Of a stretch of DNA of 64,000 nt, positions 44,434 to 53,630 are shown in pieces. The notes under the pieces are model-generated. The model searched no databases. It saw nothing but the letters and a program-made list of their open reading frames with translations, and was not told the DNA's origin. The translations under genes and the position numbers were made by a program. Every line of letters starts with the position of its first letter. Position 1 is the stretch's first letter. This stretch comes from Chitinophaga sp. sic0106 (GTDB lineage: Bacteria; Bacteroidota; Bacteroidia; Chitinophagales; Chitinophagaceae): the NCBI RefSeq assembly GCF_019219075.1, contig NZ_JAHUWJ010000002.1, forward strand, positions 62,001-126,000, read 5' to 3'.

Positions 44434-45432
44434 TTAAAATAAGTTAGCGCAGATCGTCACTGAATTTTTCACCGCCTCAAAATCATCTGCAAAAGTAGAG
44501 AGGATGATTTCGTCTGTATCATAATCTTCCGCGATCTGGAGCAGCTTTGCCTTCATCTGGTCCGGTGTACCGTACAGCATCCGTTTGCGGTTATATTCAA
44601 TACGTGCCAGGTGTGCCGGTGTGTATTCAATTTCCAGGATCTCTTCGTAGGTAGGGTATTCCCCGCGTGCGCCTGTTTCGATCCAGAGCATGCGGAAATC
44701 CATTTCTGCGAGCCAGCGGTCAATTTCTTCCTGCTTTTCTGAGGTGAACCCGAAGATGCCCACATTTACCTGTGGCTCCTTCAGCAGCTCGGAAGGCCGG
44801 AAATGCTGGCGGTATTGCTGTACCGCCTCCGGGCCACCGTTTGGATTGATGAAGTGCGCAAAAGACAGCGCCATGCCCAGGTGTGCCGCAAAATAGCCAC
44901 TGCCGCCGCTGGAGCTCAGTATCCACATTTCAGGGACTGTTTCGGCCTGTGGAATGGCGATGATGTTATCATAATTTCCTTCGCCGCTTTTATGATCCGT
45001 GAGCCAGCTGCGAAGGTCTTTAAGCTGCTGCAAAAACTCCTGGTCGTTAAAGGTGTTGGATGGATTGAGCAGGGAGGCAGTCTGGCGGTCGCCGCCGGGG
45101 GCGCGGCCAATACCCAGATCAATCCTGCCAGGGAAGAGCGTTTCCAGCATACGGAAGTTTTCCGCCATTTTCAGGGCGCTGTGGTTAGGCAGCATGATAC
45201 CACCGGAGCCAACACGGATGCGTTTAGCCTCGCCGGCCAGGTGTGCCAGCAGCACTTCCGGCGTAGAACCCGCAATTCTTGGGAAATTGTGATGCTCCGA
45301 TACCCAGAACCTGGTGTACCCCAGCTCGTCCGCCAGCTTTACCAGCGCCGATGTACGGCGAATGGCATCCACAGCGGTATCTTGTCTTGCTATAATCGAT
45401 TGATCCAATATGCCCAGCTTAATTTTCTTCAT
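44434..45432 (-). CDS. Luciferase-like (LLM class) flavin-dependent oxidoreductase
   Basis: Cytosolic FMN-dependent monooxygenase-like protein of 332 aa with a bacterial-luciferase TIM barrel. Characteristic segments are LGYTRFWVSEHHN (about 39-51), VGSGGIMLPNHSALKMAE (flavin site) and FPGRIDLGIGRAPGG. These fit the MsnO8-like subgroup. It lacks its own flavin reductase, but an NADPH-dependent FMN reductase gene is just upstream in the same direction (182-base gap), a plausible source of reduced flavin. A -7 box lies 26 bases before its ATG, so it has its own promoter. Substrate unknown. Confidence 0.92.
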   Translation of the reverse strand: MKKIKLGILDQSIIARQDTAVDAIRRTSALVKLADELGYTRFWVSEHHNFPRIAGSTPEVLLAHLAGEAKRIRVGSGGIMLPNHSALKMAENFRMLETLFPGRIDLGIGRAPGGDRQTASLLNPSNTFNDQEFLQQLKDLRSWLTDHKSGEGNYDNIIAIPQAETVPEMWILSSSGGSGYFAAHLGMALSFAHFINPNGGPEAVQQYRQHFRPSELLKEPQVNVGIFGFTSEKQEEIDRWLAEMDFRMLWIETGARGEYPTYEEILEIEYTPAHLARIEYNRKRMLYGTPDQMKAKLLQIAEDYDTDEIILSTFADDFEAVKNSVTICANLF

Positions 45433-45457
45433 ATTTTCAGGTATTTGTGGAGAGATA

Positions 45458-45465
45458 CAAATTTA
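45458..45465 (-). promoter_or_regulatory. -7 box for the luciferase-like gene
   Basis: The minus strand reads TAAATTTG, an exact TAnnTTTG match, 25 bases before the ATG. Confidence 0.5.
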
Positions 45466-45559
45466 CCGCTGAAAAAAGTATCAGAAGGGAATAAGGTATT
45501 GGTAATAACTATGCGGGTATAGATAAAAGGGTATAACTCCCGTGGGGCGCAATAACGTA

Positions 45560-45599
45560 ATGTAGCAATAGCAGCAGCCCGATGCTGCCATTGCTACAT
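45560..45599 (-). terminator. 17-bp hairpin after the FMN reductase gene
   Basis: 45560-45576 pairs with 45583-45599 (17 positions, one A-C mismatch, 6-base loop). It lies 16 bases beyond the reductase stop codon, with no clear T tract. Confidence 0.6.
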
Positions 45600-45614
45600 C
45601 TCCAGGCAGGGCTG

Positions 45615-46172
45615 TTACTCTGCAAACTGGAATTTAACGTCTGTTAACAGATTTACAAGGAGGTCAAATTTCTTTCCGTATTCTTCCGAAATGCTGTAGT
45701 CGGCCTTATTATACAGGTGGCCCCTGACTGCCGGCACAGAGTAGGGCAGTACCCATGCGCGTAATGCCTTGGCTACGTTTTCCATGGTGTTGATGCCCTG
45801 CATCGCATGACCGCCTTCTGCCCAACAAACCATACCAACTACTTTATTGGTCAGGTATGGTACGGGCTCGCGTGAACTGATTTCAATCCAGTCCAGGCAA
45901 TTTTTCATGGCGCCCGTCATGCTGCCGTGGTACAATGGCGTCAGCCATATATGCAAATCCGCGTCGCGGAAGATTTTAGTCATTTCTCTGGCGGCATCAG
46001 GGATTTCCTGCAGGCCTGCGGTATCAAAAAATGGGATAGATGCTTCCGCCAGGTTGAATACAGTTACTTCCATGCCCTTTCGCTCCAGCTGCTCACGCAG
46101 GTAGGCAATGATAGCAAAGGAGGTGCTGGTAGGCTTTTTCTCCAGCGAACCGTTAAATAATAAAACTTTCAT
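45615..46172 (-). CDS. NADPH-dependent FMN reductase (flavodoxin fold)
   Basis: Cytosolic flavoprotein of 185 aa in the NADPH-dependent FMN reductase/quinone reductase family. The phosphate-binding loop is NGSLEKKPTSTS (8-19), and flavin contacts are in TPLYHGSMTGAMKNCLDWI (about 78-96). It is divergent from a SufR-like regulator with overlapping promoters and an inverted repeat between them, so that regulator probably controls it. It may supply reduced flavin to the luciferase-like enzyme downstream or act as a quinone/chromate/azo reductase. Confidence 0.9.
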   Translation of the reverse strand: MKVLLFNGSLEKKPTSTSFAIIAYLREQLERKGMEVTVFNLAEASIPFFDTAGLQEIPDAAREMTKIFRDADLHIWLTPLYHGSMTGAMKNCLDWIEISSREPVPYLTNKVVGMVCWAEGGHAMQGINTMENVAKALRAWVLPYSVPAVRGHLYNKADYSISEEYGKKFDLLVNLLTDVKFQFAE

Positions 46173-46198
46173 ACTGGCAGTCTGAATTTTTAGTGTGG

Positions 46199-46247
46199 AA
46201 CAAAGTTAGTAGTTTTGTGAATAAACCAAATAATTACTTTGTTTATT
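46199..46247. promoter_or_regulatory. Divergent promoter and operator region, FMN reductase / SufR-like regulator
   Basis: Minus-strand promoter: TAACTTTG (46201-46208) with TTTG at 46227-46230 and an 18-base spacer. Plus-strand promoter: TAGTTTTG (46210-46217). Two inverted repeats overlay them: AACAAAGT/ACTTTGTT (46199-46206 and 46236-46243) and AATAAAC/GTTTATT (46220-46226 and 46241-46247). Binding here would affect both genes. Confidence 0.65.
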
Positions 46248-46883
46248 ATGAAAAATAATTTGCCGGATAATGAGCAGGCGCTGTGGATCCTTAAAACAAA
46301 GGGTTCTTTGCCTTTACAGGCCCTCGCCGATGCATTAGGCGTAACCACCGAAGGCGCCCGCTTTCAGCTGCATAAACTGGCGGCAGAAGGGCTGGTGCAG
46401 GCAGCCACCGCTGTCAAGGGTAGGGGGCGCCCCCAGCAAATCTGGTCCCTGACAGAAAATGGCCAGGCAAAGTTCCCGGATACCCATGCGGACCTCACCG
46501 TCCGCCTCATCAACTCCATCCGCGACACACTGGGTGATGACGCCCTCGAAGCAGTGATAAAATCGCAGCAGAAAAACAGTATACGTAAATATAACACGGA
46601 ATTAAAACAATACTCCCACCTGAAAGATAAAGTAGCCGCCCTGGCTGGCATCCGCAACAGCGAAGGCTATATGGCCGAATGTATCGAGGATGAACAAGGG
46701 CTGCTGCTCGTAGAAAATCATTGCCCCATTTGCGCGGCCGCCAAAGCCTGTCAGAACTTCTGCAAAGCAGAACTGGAGGCTTTTCAGTCGGTGCTCGGTA
46801 AGGAGGTGATTGTCAACCGTATAGATCATATCGTACAAGGCGCCCGCCGCTGCGCCTACCGCATTTCTCCGCGAACAATATAG
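46248..46883 (+). CDS. SufR-like helix-turn-helix regulator with cysteine cluster
   Basis: Protein of 211 aa from the ATG at 46248; a TTG at 46239 is less likely. The N-terminal winged helix (about 10-70, LPLQALADALGVTTEGARFQLHKLAAEGL, partial) is DeoR/ArsR-like. The C-terminal domain has cysteines C145, C159, C162, C168, C172 and C202 in HCPICAAAKACQNFC and RRCAYRI, the same region where SufR holds its Fe-S cluster. It probably senses Fe-S status or oxidants. It is divergent from the FMN reductase and 40 bases upstream of aconitase, a 4Fe-4S enzyme, with no promoter seen between them. Confidence 0.85.
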   Translation: MKNNLPDNEQALWILKTKGSLPLQALADALGVTTEGARFQLHKLAAEGLVQAATAVKGRGRPQQIWSLTENGQAKFPDTHADLTVRLINSIRDTLGDDALEAVIKSQQKNSIRKYNTELKQYSHLKDKVAALAGIRNSEGYMAECIEDEQGLLLVENHCPICAAAKACQNFCKAELEAFQSVLGKEVIVNRIDHIVQGARRCAYRISPRTI

Positions 46884-46923
46884 GCGGCTTACTGGTTGTA
46901 GAGTATGGTCAAAATCTATACTA

Positions 46924-49650
46924 ATGCAAGCAAAAATAGCCTCGCTGACAGAGCTGGAAAAACAGGGAAAACCTATTTCCCGGCTCCCCTTTTCCATCAG
47001 GATTCTATTAGAGAACGTACTTCGTAACTATGATAAGTTTGCCATCACGGATGAACATGTGGAAACACTTGTCAACTGGACACCTGCGCCAATAGATAAA
47101 GAAATTCCCTTCAAGCCGGCACGCGTGCTGATGCAGGATTTTACCGGTGTGCCCGCCGTGGTGGACATCGCCTCCATCCGCTCAGAGGTAATACGCAGAG
47201 GAAAAGATGGTACGCGCATTAACCCGCTGATTCCGGTGGACCTGGTTGTGGACCATTCCGTGCAGGTGGACTTCTACGGCACCAACTACTCCTACACCAA
47301 AAATGTAGCCTACGAATATGAACGTAATACGGAACGTTACCAGCTGCTGAAATGGGCCCAGCAGGCATTTGAAAACTTTACCGTAGTACCACCAGGTATG
47401 GGTATTTGTCACCAGGTAAACCTGGAATACCTTGCCCACGGCATCATTGAGCGCGATGGCTGGATATTCCCGGATTCACTGGTAGGTACCGACTCCCACA
47501 CACCTATGGTGAATGGCATTGGAGTGATCGCCTGGGGCGTAGGTGGCATCGAAGCGGAAGCCGCTATCCTCGGGCAGCCGCTGTACTTTACATGTCCGCA
47601 GGTAGTGGGCCTCCGGCTCACCGGCCGACTTTCAGAAGGCGTTACCGCCACTGACATGGTGCTGGCCATCACGGAGCTGCTGCGTAAATACGGCGTGGTA
47701 AACAAGTTCGTGGAAGTATTCGGCGATGGTCTCGATCACCTCACCGTTCCCGACAGGGCCACCATCTCCAATATGTCGCCGGAATTTGGCTGTACAGTTA
47801 CCTACTTCCCGATTGATGATCAAACGTTACGTTACATGCGCCGCACCAATCGCCCGGAAGAGCTGGTGCGTAAAGTAGAGGAATACTGCAAGGAAAATAT
47901 GCTGTGGCGCACCGGAGAAGATATGATCGAATATTCCGACATCCTGGAGCTGGACCTCGCCCGCGTAGAATCCGCTGTGGCCGGTCCTAAGCGCCCACAG
48001 GACCGCATCCCGGTCAAAGATGTACATGCCCGCTTTGAAGAACTGCTTGGTAAGGAGTTCAAACGGATGTACACCCCGGAAAGTAAGCGCCGCGATACCG
48101 CCTGGCTGTCGGAAGGAGGCTCCGGTACTACTTTTACCTACGAGATACAAAAGCCCACAGAAGACGTAGAAGTGGAACAGGACAGTTTACAATCCGTAAG
48201 AATCAAGCTGAAAAACCAGGAATATGTGCTGAGTGATGGGGCAGTGGTGATTGCTGCCATCACCAGTTGTACCAATACTTCCAACCCCAGCGTAATGATA
48301 GGCGCAGGCCTTGTGGCAGCCAAAGCAGTAGCACGCGGCCTGAGCGTGAAGCCCTGGGTGAAAACCAGCCTGGCGCCCGGTTCCAGGGTGGTAACGGAAT
48401 ACCTTAAACGAAGTGGCCTCCTCACCGACCTGGAAGCGCTGCGCTTCCACATTGTAGGCTATGGCTGTACTTCGTGTATTGGTAACAGTGGGCCCCTGCC
48501 GCCACATATTGCCGAGGCGGTGGACAAAGGCAACCTGGTAGTGGCCTCTGCACTCTCCGGCAACCGCAACTTCGAAGCAAGGGTGCATCCGCAGGTAAAA
48601 ATGAACTTCCTGGCTTCGCCTATGCTGGTGGTGGCTTATGCGCTGGCTGGGCGCATCGATACCGACCTGCTCACAGAACCACTCAGCTACGACCCCAACG
48701 GGGAAGCGGTATATCTCCGTGATATATGGCCTACACAGGAAGAAATAAATGAAGCCATTGAAAGAGCCGTGCTGCAATCAGATTATGCGGAAACCTACCG
48801 CGTGATTTTTGATGGGGACGACCAGTGGCAGGGACTTCTGGCGCCGGTTGGAGAAAATTACCATTGGAGCCGCAACAGTACCTACATCCGCGAGGCACCT
48901 TTTTTTGAGGATCTGCCTGATACACCTGCACCGGCACAGGATATTGCAGGTGCAAGGGTACTGCTGAAACTTGGCGACTCAGTAACAACGGATCACATCT
49001 CTCCCGCAGGGTCCTTTAAATCAGATACTCCCGCAGGAAAATACCTGATAGATCACGGGATCGACCCGCGCTTATTCAACTCCTACGGCTCACGCCGTGG
49101 CAACCACGAAGTGATGATCCGCGGAACGTTCGCGAACGTGCGTATCAAAAATGAACTGTCACCTAAAGAAGGAGGATTTACTACTGTGATTCCTTCCGGT
49201 ATGGTGATGTCTATCTATGATGCCAGTGTGCAGTATGCACAACATAAAGTGCCACTGTTGATACTGGCCGGAAAAGAGTATGGTAGCGGATCTTCGCGCG
49301 ACTGGGCCGCAAAGGGTACCAACCTGTTAGGTGTGAAAGCAGTGCTGGCAGAGAGTTATGAACGTATTCACCGTAGTAACCTGGTAGGGATGGGCGTGTT
49401 GCCGCTGGAGTATATTAATGGGCAAACAGCAGAACTGCTGGGGCTTACCGGCACGGAGCTGTACAGTATCAGCGGCATTGCCGAGGCGCTGGAACCAGGA
49501 AAGTTATTAACGGTAACGGCTACACCGGCTGAAGGTAACAACATTGTATTTAACGTAAAATGCCGGTTGGATTCTGCCATTGAAATAGCGTATTATACCA
49601 ATGGTGGCATATTGCAGTATGTATTGAGGGATTTTTTGAAGAAATCATAG
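46924..49650 (+). CDS. acnA: Aconitate hydratase A
   Basis: Cytosolic 4Fe-4S TCA-cycle enzyme of 908 aa interconverting citrate and isocitrate. Cluster ligands are C449 (AAITSCTNTSNP) and C515/C518 (YGCTSCIGNSG). The N-terminal domains include ISRLPFSIRILLENVLRN and DSHTPMVNGIGV; the swivel domain shows GSGSSRDWAAKG and NLVGMGVLPLEY. The size and motifs match AcnA/IRP1 rather than AcnB or the mitochondrial type more usual in Bacteroidota. The N-terminus is slightly short. It starts 40 bases after the SufR-like gene, so the two may share a transcript, which would tie expression of an Fe-S enzyme to an Fe-S sensor. Confidence 0.95.
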   Translation: MQAKIASLTELEKQGKPISRLPFSIRILLENVLRNYDKFAITDEHVETLVNWTPAPIDKEIPFKPARVLMQDFTGVPAVVDIASIRSEVIRRGKDGTRINPLIPVDLVVDHSVQVDFYGTNYSYTKNVAYEYERNTERYQLLKWAQQAFENFTVVPPGMGICHQVNLEYLAHGIIERDGWIFPDSLVGTDSHTPMVNGIGVIAWGVGGIEAEAAILGQPLYFTCPQVVGLRLTGRLSEGVTATDMVLAITELLRKYGVVNKFVEVFGDGLDHLTVPDRATISNMSPEFGCTVTYFPIDDQTLRYMRRTNRPEELVRKVEEYCKENMLWRTGEDMIEYSDILELDLARVESAVAGPKRPQDRIPVKDVHARFEELLGKEFKRMYTPESKRRDTAWLSEGGSGTTFTYEIQKPTEDVEVEQDSLQSVRIKLKNQEYVLSDGAVVIAAITSCTNTSNPSVMIGAGLVAAKAVARGLSVKPWVKTSLAPGSRVVTEYLKRSGLLTDLEALRFHIVGYGCTSCIGNSGPLPPHIAEAVDKGNLVVASALSGNRNFEARVHPQVKMNFLASPMLVVAYALAGRIDTDLLTEPLSYDPNGEAVYLRDIWPTQEEINEAIERAVLQSDYAETYRVIFDGDDQWQGLLAPVGENYHWSRNSTYIREAPFFEDLPDTPAPAQDIAGARVLLKLGDSVTTDHISPAGSFKSDTPAGKYLIDHGIDPRLFNSYGSRRGNHEVMIRGTFANVRIKNELSPKEGGFTTVIPSGMVMSIYDASVQYAQHKVPLLILAGKEYGSGSSRDWAAKGTNLLGVKAVLAESYERIHRSNLVGMGVLPLEYINGQTAELLGLTGTELYSISGIAEALEPGKLLTVTATPAEGNNIVFNVKCRLDSAIEIAYYTNGGILQYVLRDFLKKS

Positions 49651-49653
49651 TGT

Positions 49654-49725
49654 GCGTTTTATCGATCGCCTTCGGCGATCGATAAAACGCAAGAGGGGCG
49701 GCCACCTGGCCGCCCCTCTTGCGTT
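49654..49725. terminator. Two overlapping hairpins between acnA and the antiporter gene
   Basis: Hairpin one pairs 49654-49670 with 49674-49690 (17 bp, loop TTC). Hairpin two pairs 49686-49703 with 49708-49725 (18 bp, 4-base loop). They share bases 49686-49690, so full pairing of one excludes the other. They lie between convergent genes. Confidence 0.8.
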
Positions 49726-49736
49726 GCCTGAAAAAA

Positions 49737-51974
49737 TTACCCGCGGAAATCCTGTATCCGCTTGCGGTTACCCACGAGCCAAACTACATCTTCCCACTCA
49801 AACACCGTATCAGAAGAAGGGTTGAGCATTTTCTCCCCACCTCTGGCGATGCCTACTACCAGTGCCTGTGTACTCTCACGAATACCGGAGGTACGCAGTG
49901 TTTTACCGGTGAGGCCATTATTTTCATCTACTACAATACTTACCAGGCCTATATTTTCGCTGGAGCCGTTTTCTTCCCCTTTGGAATGATCGATGCTGCT
50001 GCTGGCGATTTTATTAAATTCTTCCAGCTGGGCATCAGTGCCTATCACCGTGATTTTATCGTAAGGGAATAACTTTTCGTAGCGGCTGGGGGTGTAAATA
50101 ATCACATCGCCCCGGCGGATAGCTCCGATGTTAATGCCATATTTTTCGCGGAGTTCCAGTTGTTCCAGCGGAATATCCACCAGGGTGCTCCACGGATCAA
50201 TGTCGATTTCACTCACCTGGGCATCCCATGGCAGTGTTACCAGCTGTTTGGCCTTCGCTTCTTCCGCCGCTGTTTCCCGCATGTTGAGGTTGGTCATAAA
50301 CCGCTTTTCTATGCGGTTATAAAACTTCTGCAGTTGACTTCTCACTAAAATCAATACTACCAGCATACCCAGGATAGTACCTATGAGGGCCGGCAGCAGC
50401 GGGAAAAACTGGTTGATGAAGAAACCTACAATCAGTACAGCTACCACGCTGCGCATCAGCTCCGCCACCACGAGCGGGCCACGGTTGTACTTGGAGTCGA
50501 GCCAGAGCGACTTATACGCAATACTTTGGATCTTTTGCACCACCATGGCCCATATGAAGGGCGCCATGGCAATCATGCCGAGCAATACTGTGGCCATGCG
50601 TGCCCAGAACGGACTGGCAAACTGTTTCATGAAGAATGGTCCGATGTAATACTTACACAGCAGCGTGATGGCCAGCATCAGAATACCATTGAGCACTATC
50701 ACGCGAACGTATGAACGCAGTACGCGCCTCCAATCGCTTTCCCCTTGCAGGGTTTGGGAACTGGCACTGTATCGGTTGAGCGATTCCATCCATTTTGCCG
50801 GCAGTACTTTTTCCAGCCAGTTATAGAATGGCAGCGCAAATTTGATCATGTAAGGTGTGGTGAATGTGGTGATGGCAGACGTACCAACAGCTACCGGGAA
50901 GAGGAAGTCACTGGTAACACCCAGCGTCATACCCAGCGTAGCAATGATAAATGCAAACTCACCTACCTGCGCCATACTCATACCTACCTGTAAGGCTTGC
51001 TTGAGTGGCTGGCCGGATAGCAGCGCACCGAGGGTGGTACTGATGCATTTACCCACGATGGTGAGCAGTGTAATCCACAGCACCGGCCATTTGTATTCAA
51101 TGATCATTTCCGGGTTGATGAGCATACCCACGGATACGAAGAAGATGGCACCAAATAAATCTTTTACCGGTTGGATCAGGTGTTCTACTTTTTCAGAAGA
51201 GGTGGTTTCTGCGATAATGGAGCCCATGATAAAGGCGCCGAGTTCAGCCGAGAAACCTACTTTAGTGGCCAGGATGACCATGCCGAAGCAGAGGGCTATA
51301 CTTATTACCAACAGCGTTTCACCGTTGATATATTTTTCCATTTTCTTAAGAAAAGTTGGCAGCAGAAATATGCCGGCAATAAACCAGAGTGCGAGGAAGA
51401 ACATCAGTTTGCCGATGGTGAGGATCATCTCTACGCCTTCAAATTGTTTGCTGACGGCCATTGTAGACAACAATACCATCATCAGGATCACTACAATATC
51501 TTCAATAACGAGTACGCCGAAAACTATTTTGGTAAAGGATTTCTTTTTAATACCCAGCTCCTCAAAGGCGCGGATAATGATGGTGGTAGAGGAGCTGGCG
51601 AGCAAGCCGCCGAGAAAAATACTATCCATGAAGGACCATCCCATCCATTGCCCTACAAAATAACCGGCAACGGTGATACAGGCAATTTCAGTGAAGGCCG
51701 TAATGGCAGCGGTGCCTCCTACCCGCATTAATTTTTTGAAGGAAAATTCAAGGCCAAGGGAAAATAACAGGAATATCACCCCAATCTCAGACCAGGTCTT
51801 GATCCCGGTAGTATCCCCGATGGAAGGGAACAGGCTGAAGTTAGGACTTACGATAAAACCTGCAATTATATAACCTAGCACCATGGGTTGCTTCAGCCGC
51901 CGGAACAGTAAGGTGATTATCCCAGCGGCGCCTAAAATCAAGGCCAGGTCAATAATTAGTTGTGGTACATGCAT
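49737..51974 (-). CDS. CPA2-family cation:proton antiporter with TrkA-C domain
   Basis: Inner-membrane antiporter of 745 aa like KefB/YbaL. About 12 helices cover 1-400 (motifs GFIVSPN, LFSLGLEFSFKKL, GGLLASSSTTIIIRAF, AMAQVGEFAFI). A second hydrophobic block with several helices lies at about 420-560, a longer membrane part than in KefB. A cytosolic region ends in a TrkA-C (RCK_C) domain (about 590-665, INIGAIRRGDVIIYTPS), and a further RCK_C-like segment closes the protein (LVSIVVDENNGLTGKTLRTSG). No NAD-binding TrkA-N domain is seen. It probably exchanges K+ or Na+ for protons. Confidence 0.9.
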   Translation of the reverse strand: MHVPQLIIDLALILGAAGIITLLFRRLKQPMVLGYIIAGFIVSPNFSLFPSIGDTTGIKTWSEIGVIFLLFSLGLEFSFKKLMRVGGTAAITAFTEIACITVAGYFVGQWMGWSFMDSIFLGGLLASSSTTIIIRAFEELGIKKKSFTKIVFGVLVIEDIVVILMMVLLSTMAVSKQFEGVEMILTIGKLMFFLALWFIAGIFLLPTFLKKMEKYINGETLLVISIALCFGMVILATKVGFSAELGAFIMGSIIAETTSSEKVEHLIQPVKDLFGAIFFVSVGMLINPEMIIEYKWPVLWITLLTIVGKCISTTLGALLSGQPLKQALQVGMSMAQVGEFAFIIATLGMTLGVTSDFLFPVAVGTSAITTFTTPYMIKFALPFYNWLEKVLPAKWMESLNRYSASSQTLQGESDWRRVLRSYVRVIVLNGILMLAITLLCKYYIGPFFMKQFASPFWARMATVLLGMIAMAPFIWAMVVQKIQSIAYKSLWLDSKYNRGPLVVAELMRSVVAVLIVGFFINQFFPLLPALIGTILGMLVVLILVRSQLQKFYNRIEKRFMTNLNMRETAAEEAKAKQLVTLPWDAQVSEIDIDPWSTLVDIPLEQLELREKYGINIGAIRRGDVIIYTPSRYEKLFPYDKITVIGTDAQLEEFNKIASSSIDHSKGEENGSSENIGLVSIVVDENNGLTGKTLRTSGIRESTQALVVGIARGGEKMLNPSSDTVFEWEDVVWLVGNRKRIQDFRG

Positions 51975-52125
51975 ACAGAAAAGGTGGTTTAATTACGCGT
52001 GAATATTCTTTGTGCCAGCACAGAAATGTGCTATTCTATTGATCAAAGCCCGGAATCGAGATTCTTTGCCTGCTCGCTAATATATTAATTTTTTTCGAGG
52101 AAACCGCGGTCAGGTGTGCATTTCC

Positions 52126-52653
52126 TTATTTGCTGTAGTGCATTTGAGTGACACCGTTATTGTATTTTTCCAGGTTTGTTAGTTTAAACAACTGTTGCGA
52201 AACCCTCGCACCAAACAATGGTTTACCGGTTCCCAATGTTACCGGCATATGGGTAATAATCATTTCATCAATTAGGCCTGCTTCCAGTAAAATGGAATTG
52301 ATCTGCCCGCCGCCCATCAGCCAGATGTCCTTGCCGGTGCCGGATTTTAGCTCTTTCACTAGAGATACCATATCACCGCTGAAAAATTTGACATATGGTG
52401 CTTCCGGTGTGTTGGCATTACGCGTGAAAATGTAAGTTGTGAGATCAGGATAAGCCCACTCCTCCTGGTTGCGTTGCAACCAGCGGTAGGTTTCATTGCC
52501 CATCAGGCAGGTGTCGATTCCTGCGAGGAAGTCAGTGTAGCCGTAATCTACTCCTTCGAGGGGAGGGAAGTTGATCAGCCAGTCCAGGTTATCGTCATTG
52601 GTGGCGATGTAACCATCCAAACTTACAGCAATGTAAAGTTTAATCTTTCGCAT
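52126..52653 (-). CDS. Dihydrofolate-reductase-like (RibD C-terminal fold) protein
   Basis: Cytosolic protein of 175 aa starting at the ATG 52653 (RKIKLYIAVSLDGYIA). The frame is open to 52971, but that part overlaps the neighbouring plus-strand gene and is not family-like. The segments DNLDWLINFP, CLMGNETYRWL and IWLMGGGQINSILLEAGLIDE (in part) are typical of the YyaP/YwjB-like DHFR-fold family. They lack evidence for real dihydrofolate reductase activity; a reductase with NADPH is likely. It is divergent from the YihY-family gene. Confidence 0.9.
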   Translation of the reverse strand: MRKIKLYIAVSLDGYIATNDDNLDWLINFPPLEGVDYGYTDFLAGIDTCLMGNETYRWLQRNQEEWAYPDLTTYIFTRNANTPEAPYVKFFSGDMVSLVKELKSGTGKDIWLMGGGQINSILLEAGLIDEMIITHMPVTLGTGKPLFGARVSQQLFKLTNLEKYNNGVTQMHYSK

Positions 52654-52708
52654 ATTTCCGTATTTTTTGGTTCCAGATAAGGATACACTTTTTTTTCTTT
52701 TTTTACAA

Positions 52709-53629
52709 ATGACTACTGTCGTAATTTCGTGTATGCGTTGGAAGAGACTGTTGACAGCCTTTAAGGAAGCTTTTAAGAACCTCATGATTAATGATCCGCT
52801 GCGACTGGCAGGGGCTACCGCATTTTTTGCCACGTTTGCGCTTCCAGCTATCCTCGTAATAGTAATCCAGTTGCTGAGGCTGATTTTCCGGGTGCCACGC
52901 TCCGGCAAGCGCCTGTTTGAACAGCTGGAGGGCATCATAGGAGTGGAAACTGCCCATATGGTGGCAGACACGTTGCAGGCTATACGCGGTATTGCGCAAA
53001 ATCAGCTGATCACTACACTGGGGTTTGTATTTCTGCTGTTTGTGGCTACTACGCTGTTTAAGGTCATCAGCAGCAGTCTCAATCAATTGTGGAGTGTGCG
53101 TGTGGTAGATAAGGAAAATTTTGGGGATATACTGTTGGCGCGACTCAAAGGCTTACTGGTCATCTGTTTCATTGGGGTGATATTTATTATTGACCTGGTG
53201 GCAAGTGCCGGTCAGCAACTCATCGGGCGCTTCATCGATTATTACGTGCCCGCACTCACGGGCTATTTCAACAGTACCTTGAATTACGGCCTGGGCGTTG
53301 TTACTGTTACTATCTGGTTTGCACTGGTATTTTATTTTCTGCCTGCGGGCAGACCGCAGCGCAACGTGCTGTTTACCGGCGCTTTTGTAACGAGTATTCT
53401 CTTTAATATAGGTAAGCTGATACTGCGTGTGGCATTGAATTACAGCAGTATTAACAATATTTATGGCGCTTCTGCCAGCACAGTGCTGCTGTTGCTGTTT
53501 GTATTTTATACCGCAATGATATTTTATTTCGGCGCAGCGTTTACCAAAGCCTGGGCGGAAGTAAACGGACAGGTAATCATACCGCGCAGGCATGCGAAGA
53601 GTTATAAGCTGACAGTGGTGGAAGATTAA
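52709..53629 (+). CDS. YihY/BrkB-family membrane protein
   Basis: Inner-membrane protein of 306 aa with six predicted helices, YihY/virulence factor BrkB family (once called RNase BN). The family start INDPLRLAGATAFFATFALP is clear, as are LNQLWSVR and the C-terminal YGASASTVLLLLFVFYTAMIFYFGAAF (in part). The ATG at 52733 is an equally good start; TAATTTCG (52722-52729) just before it resembles a -7 box. It converges with topB, with stop codons one base apart. Function is not established for the family. Confidence 0.88.
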   Translation: MTTVVISCMRWKRLLTAFKEAFKNLMINDPLRLAGATAFFATFALPAILVIVIQLLRLIFRVPRSGKRLFEQLEGIIGVETAHMVADTLQAIRGIAQNQLITTLGFVFLLFVATTLFKVISSSLNQLWSVRVVDKENFGDILLARLKGLLVICFIGVIFIIDLVASAGQQLIGRFIDYYVPALTGYFNSTLNYGLGVVTVTIWFALVFYFLPAGRPQRNVLFTGAFVTSILFNIGKLILRVALNYSSINNIYGASASTVLLLLFVFYTAMIFYFGAAFTKAWAEVNGQVIIPRRHAKSYKLTVVED

Positions 53630-53630
53630 A

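Noticed and set aside
19189..52084. 12-mer CTCGCTAATATA occurring twice (19189 and 52073)
   Set aside because: A shared 12-mer is expected many times by chance in 64 kb, and the contexts are unrelated.
52654..52971. N-terminal extension of the DHFR-like gene to 281 codons
   Set aside because: The extra 106 residues overlap the YihY gene and precede a canonical DHFR-like start at 52653.
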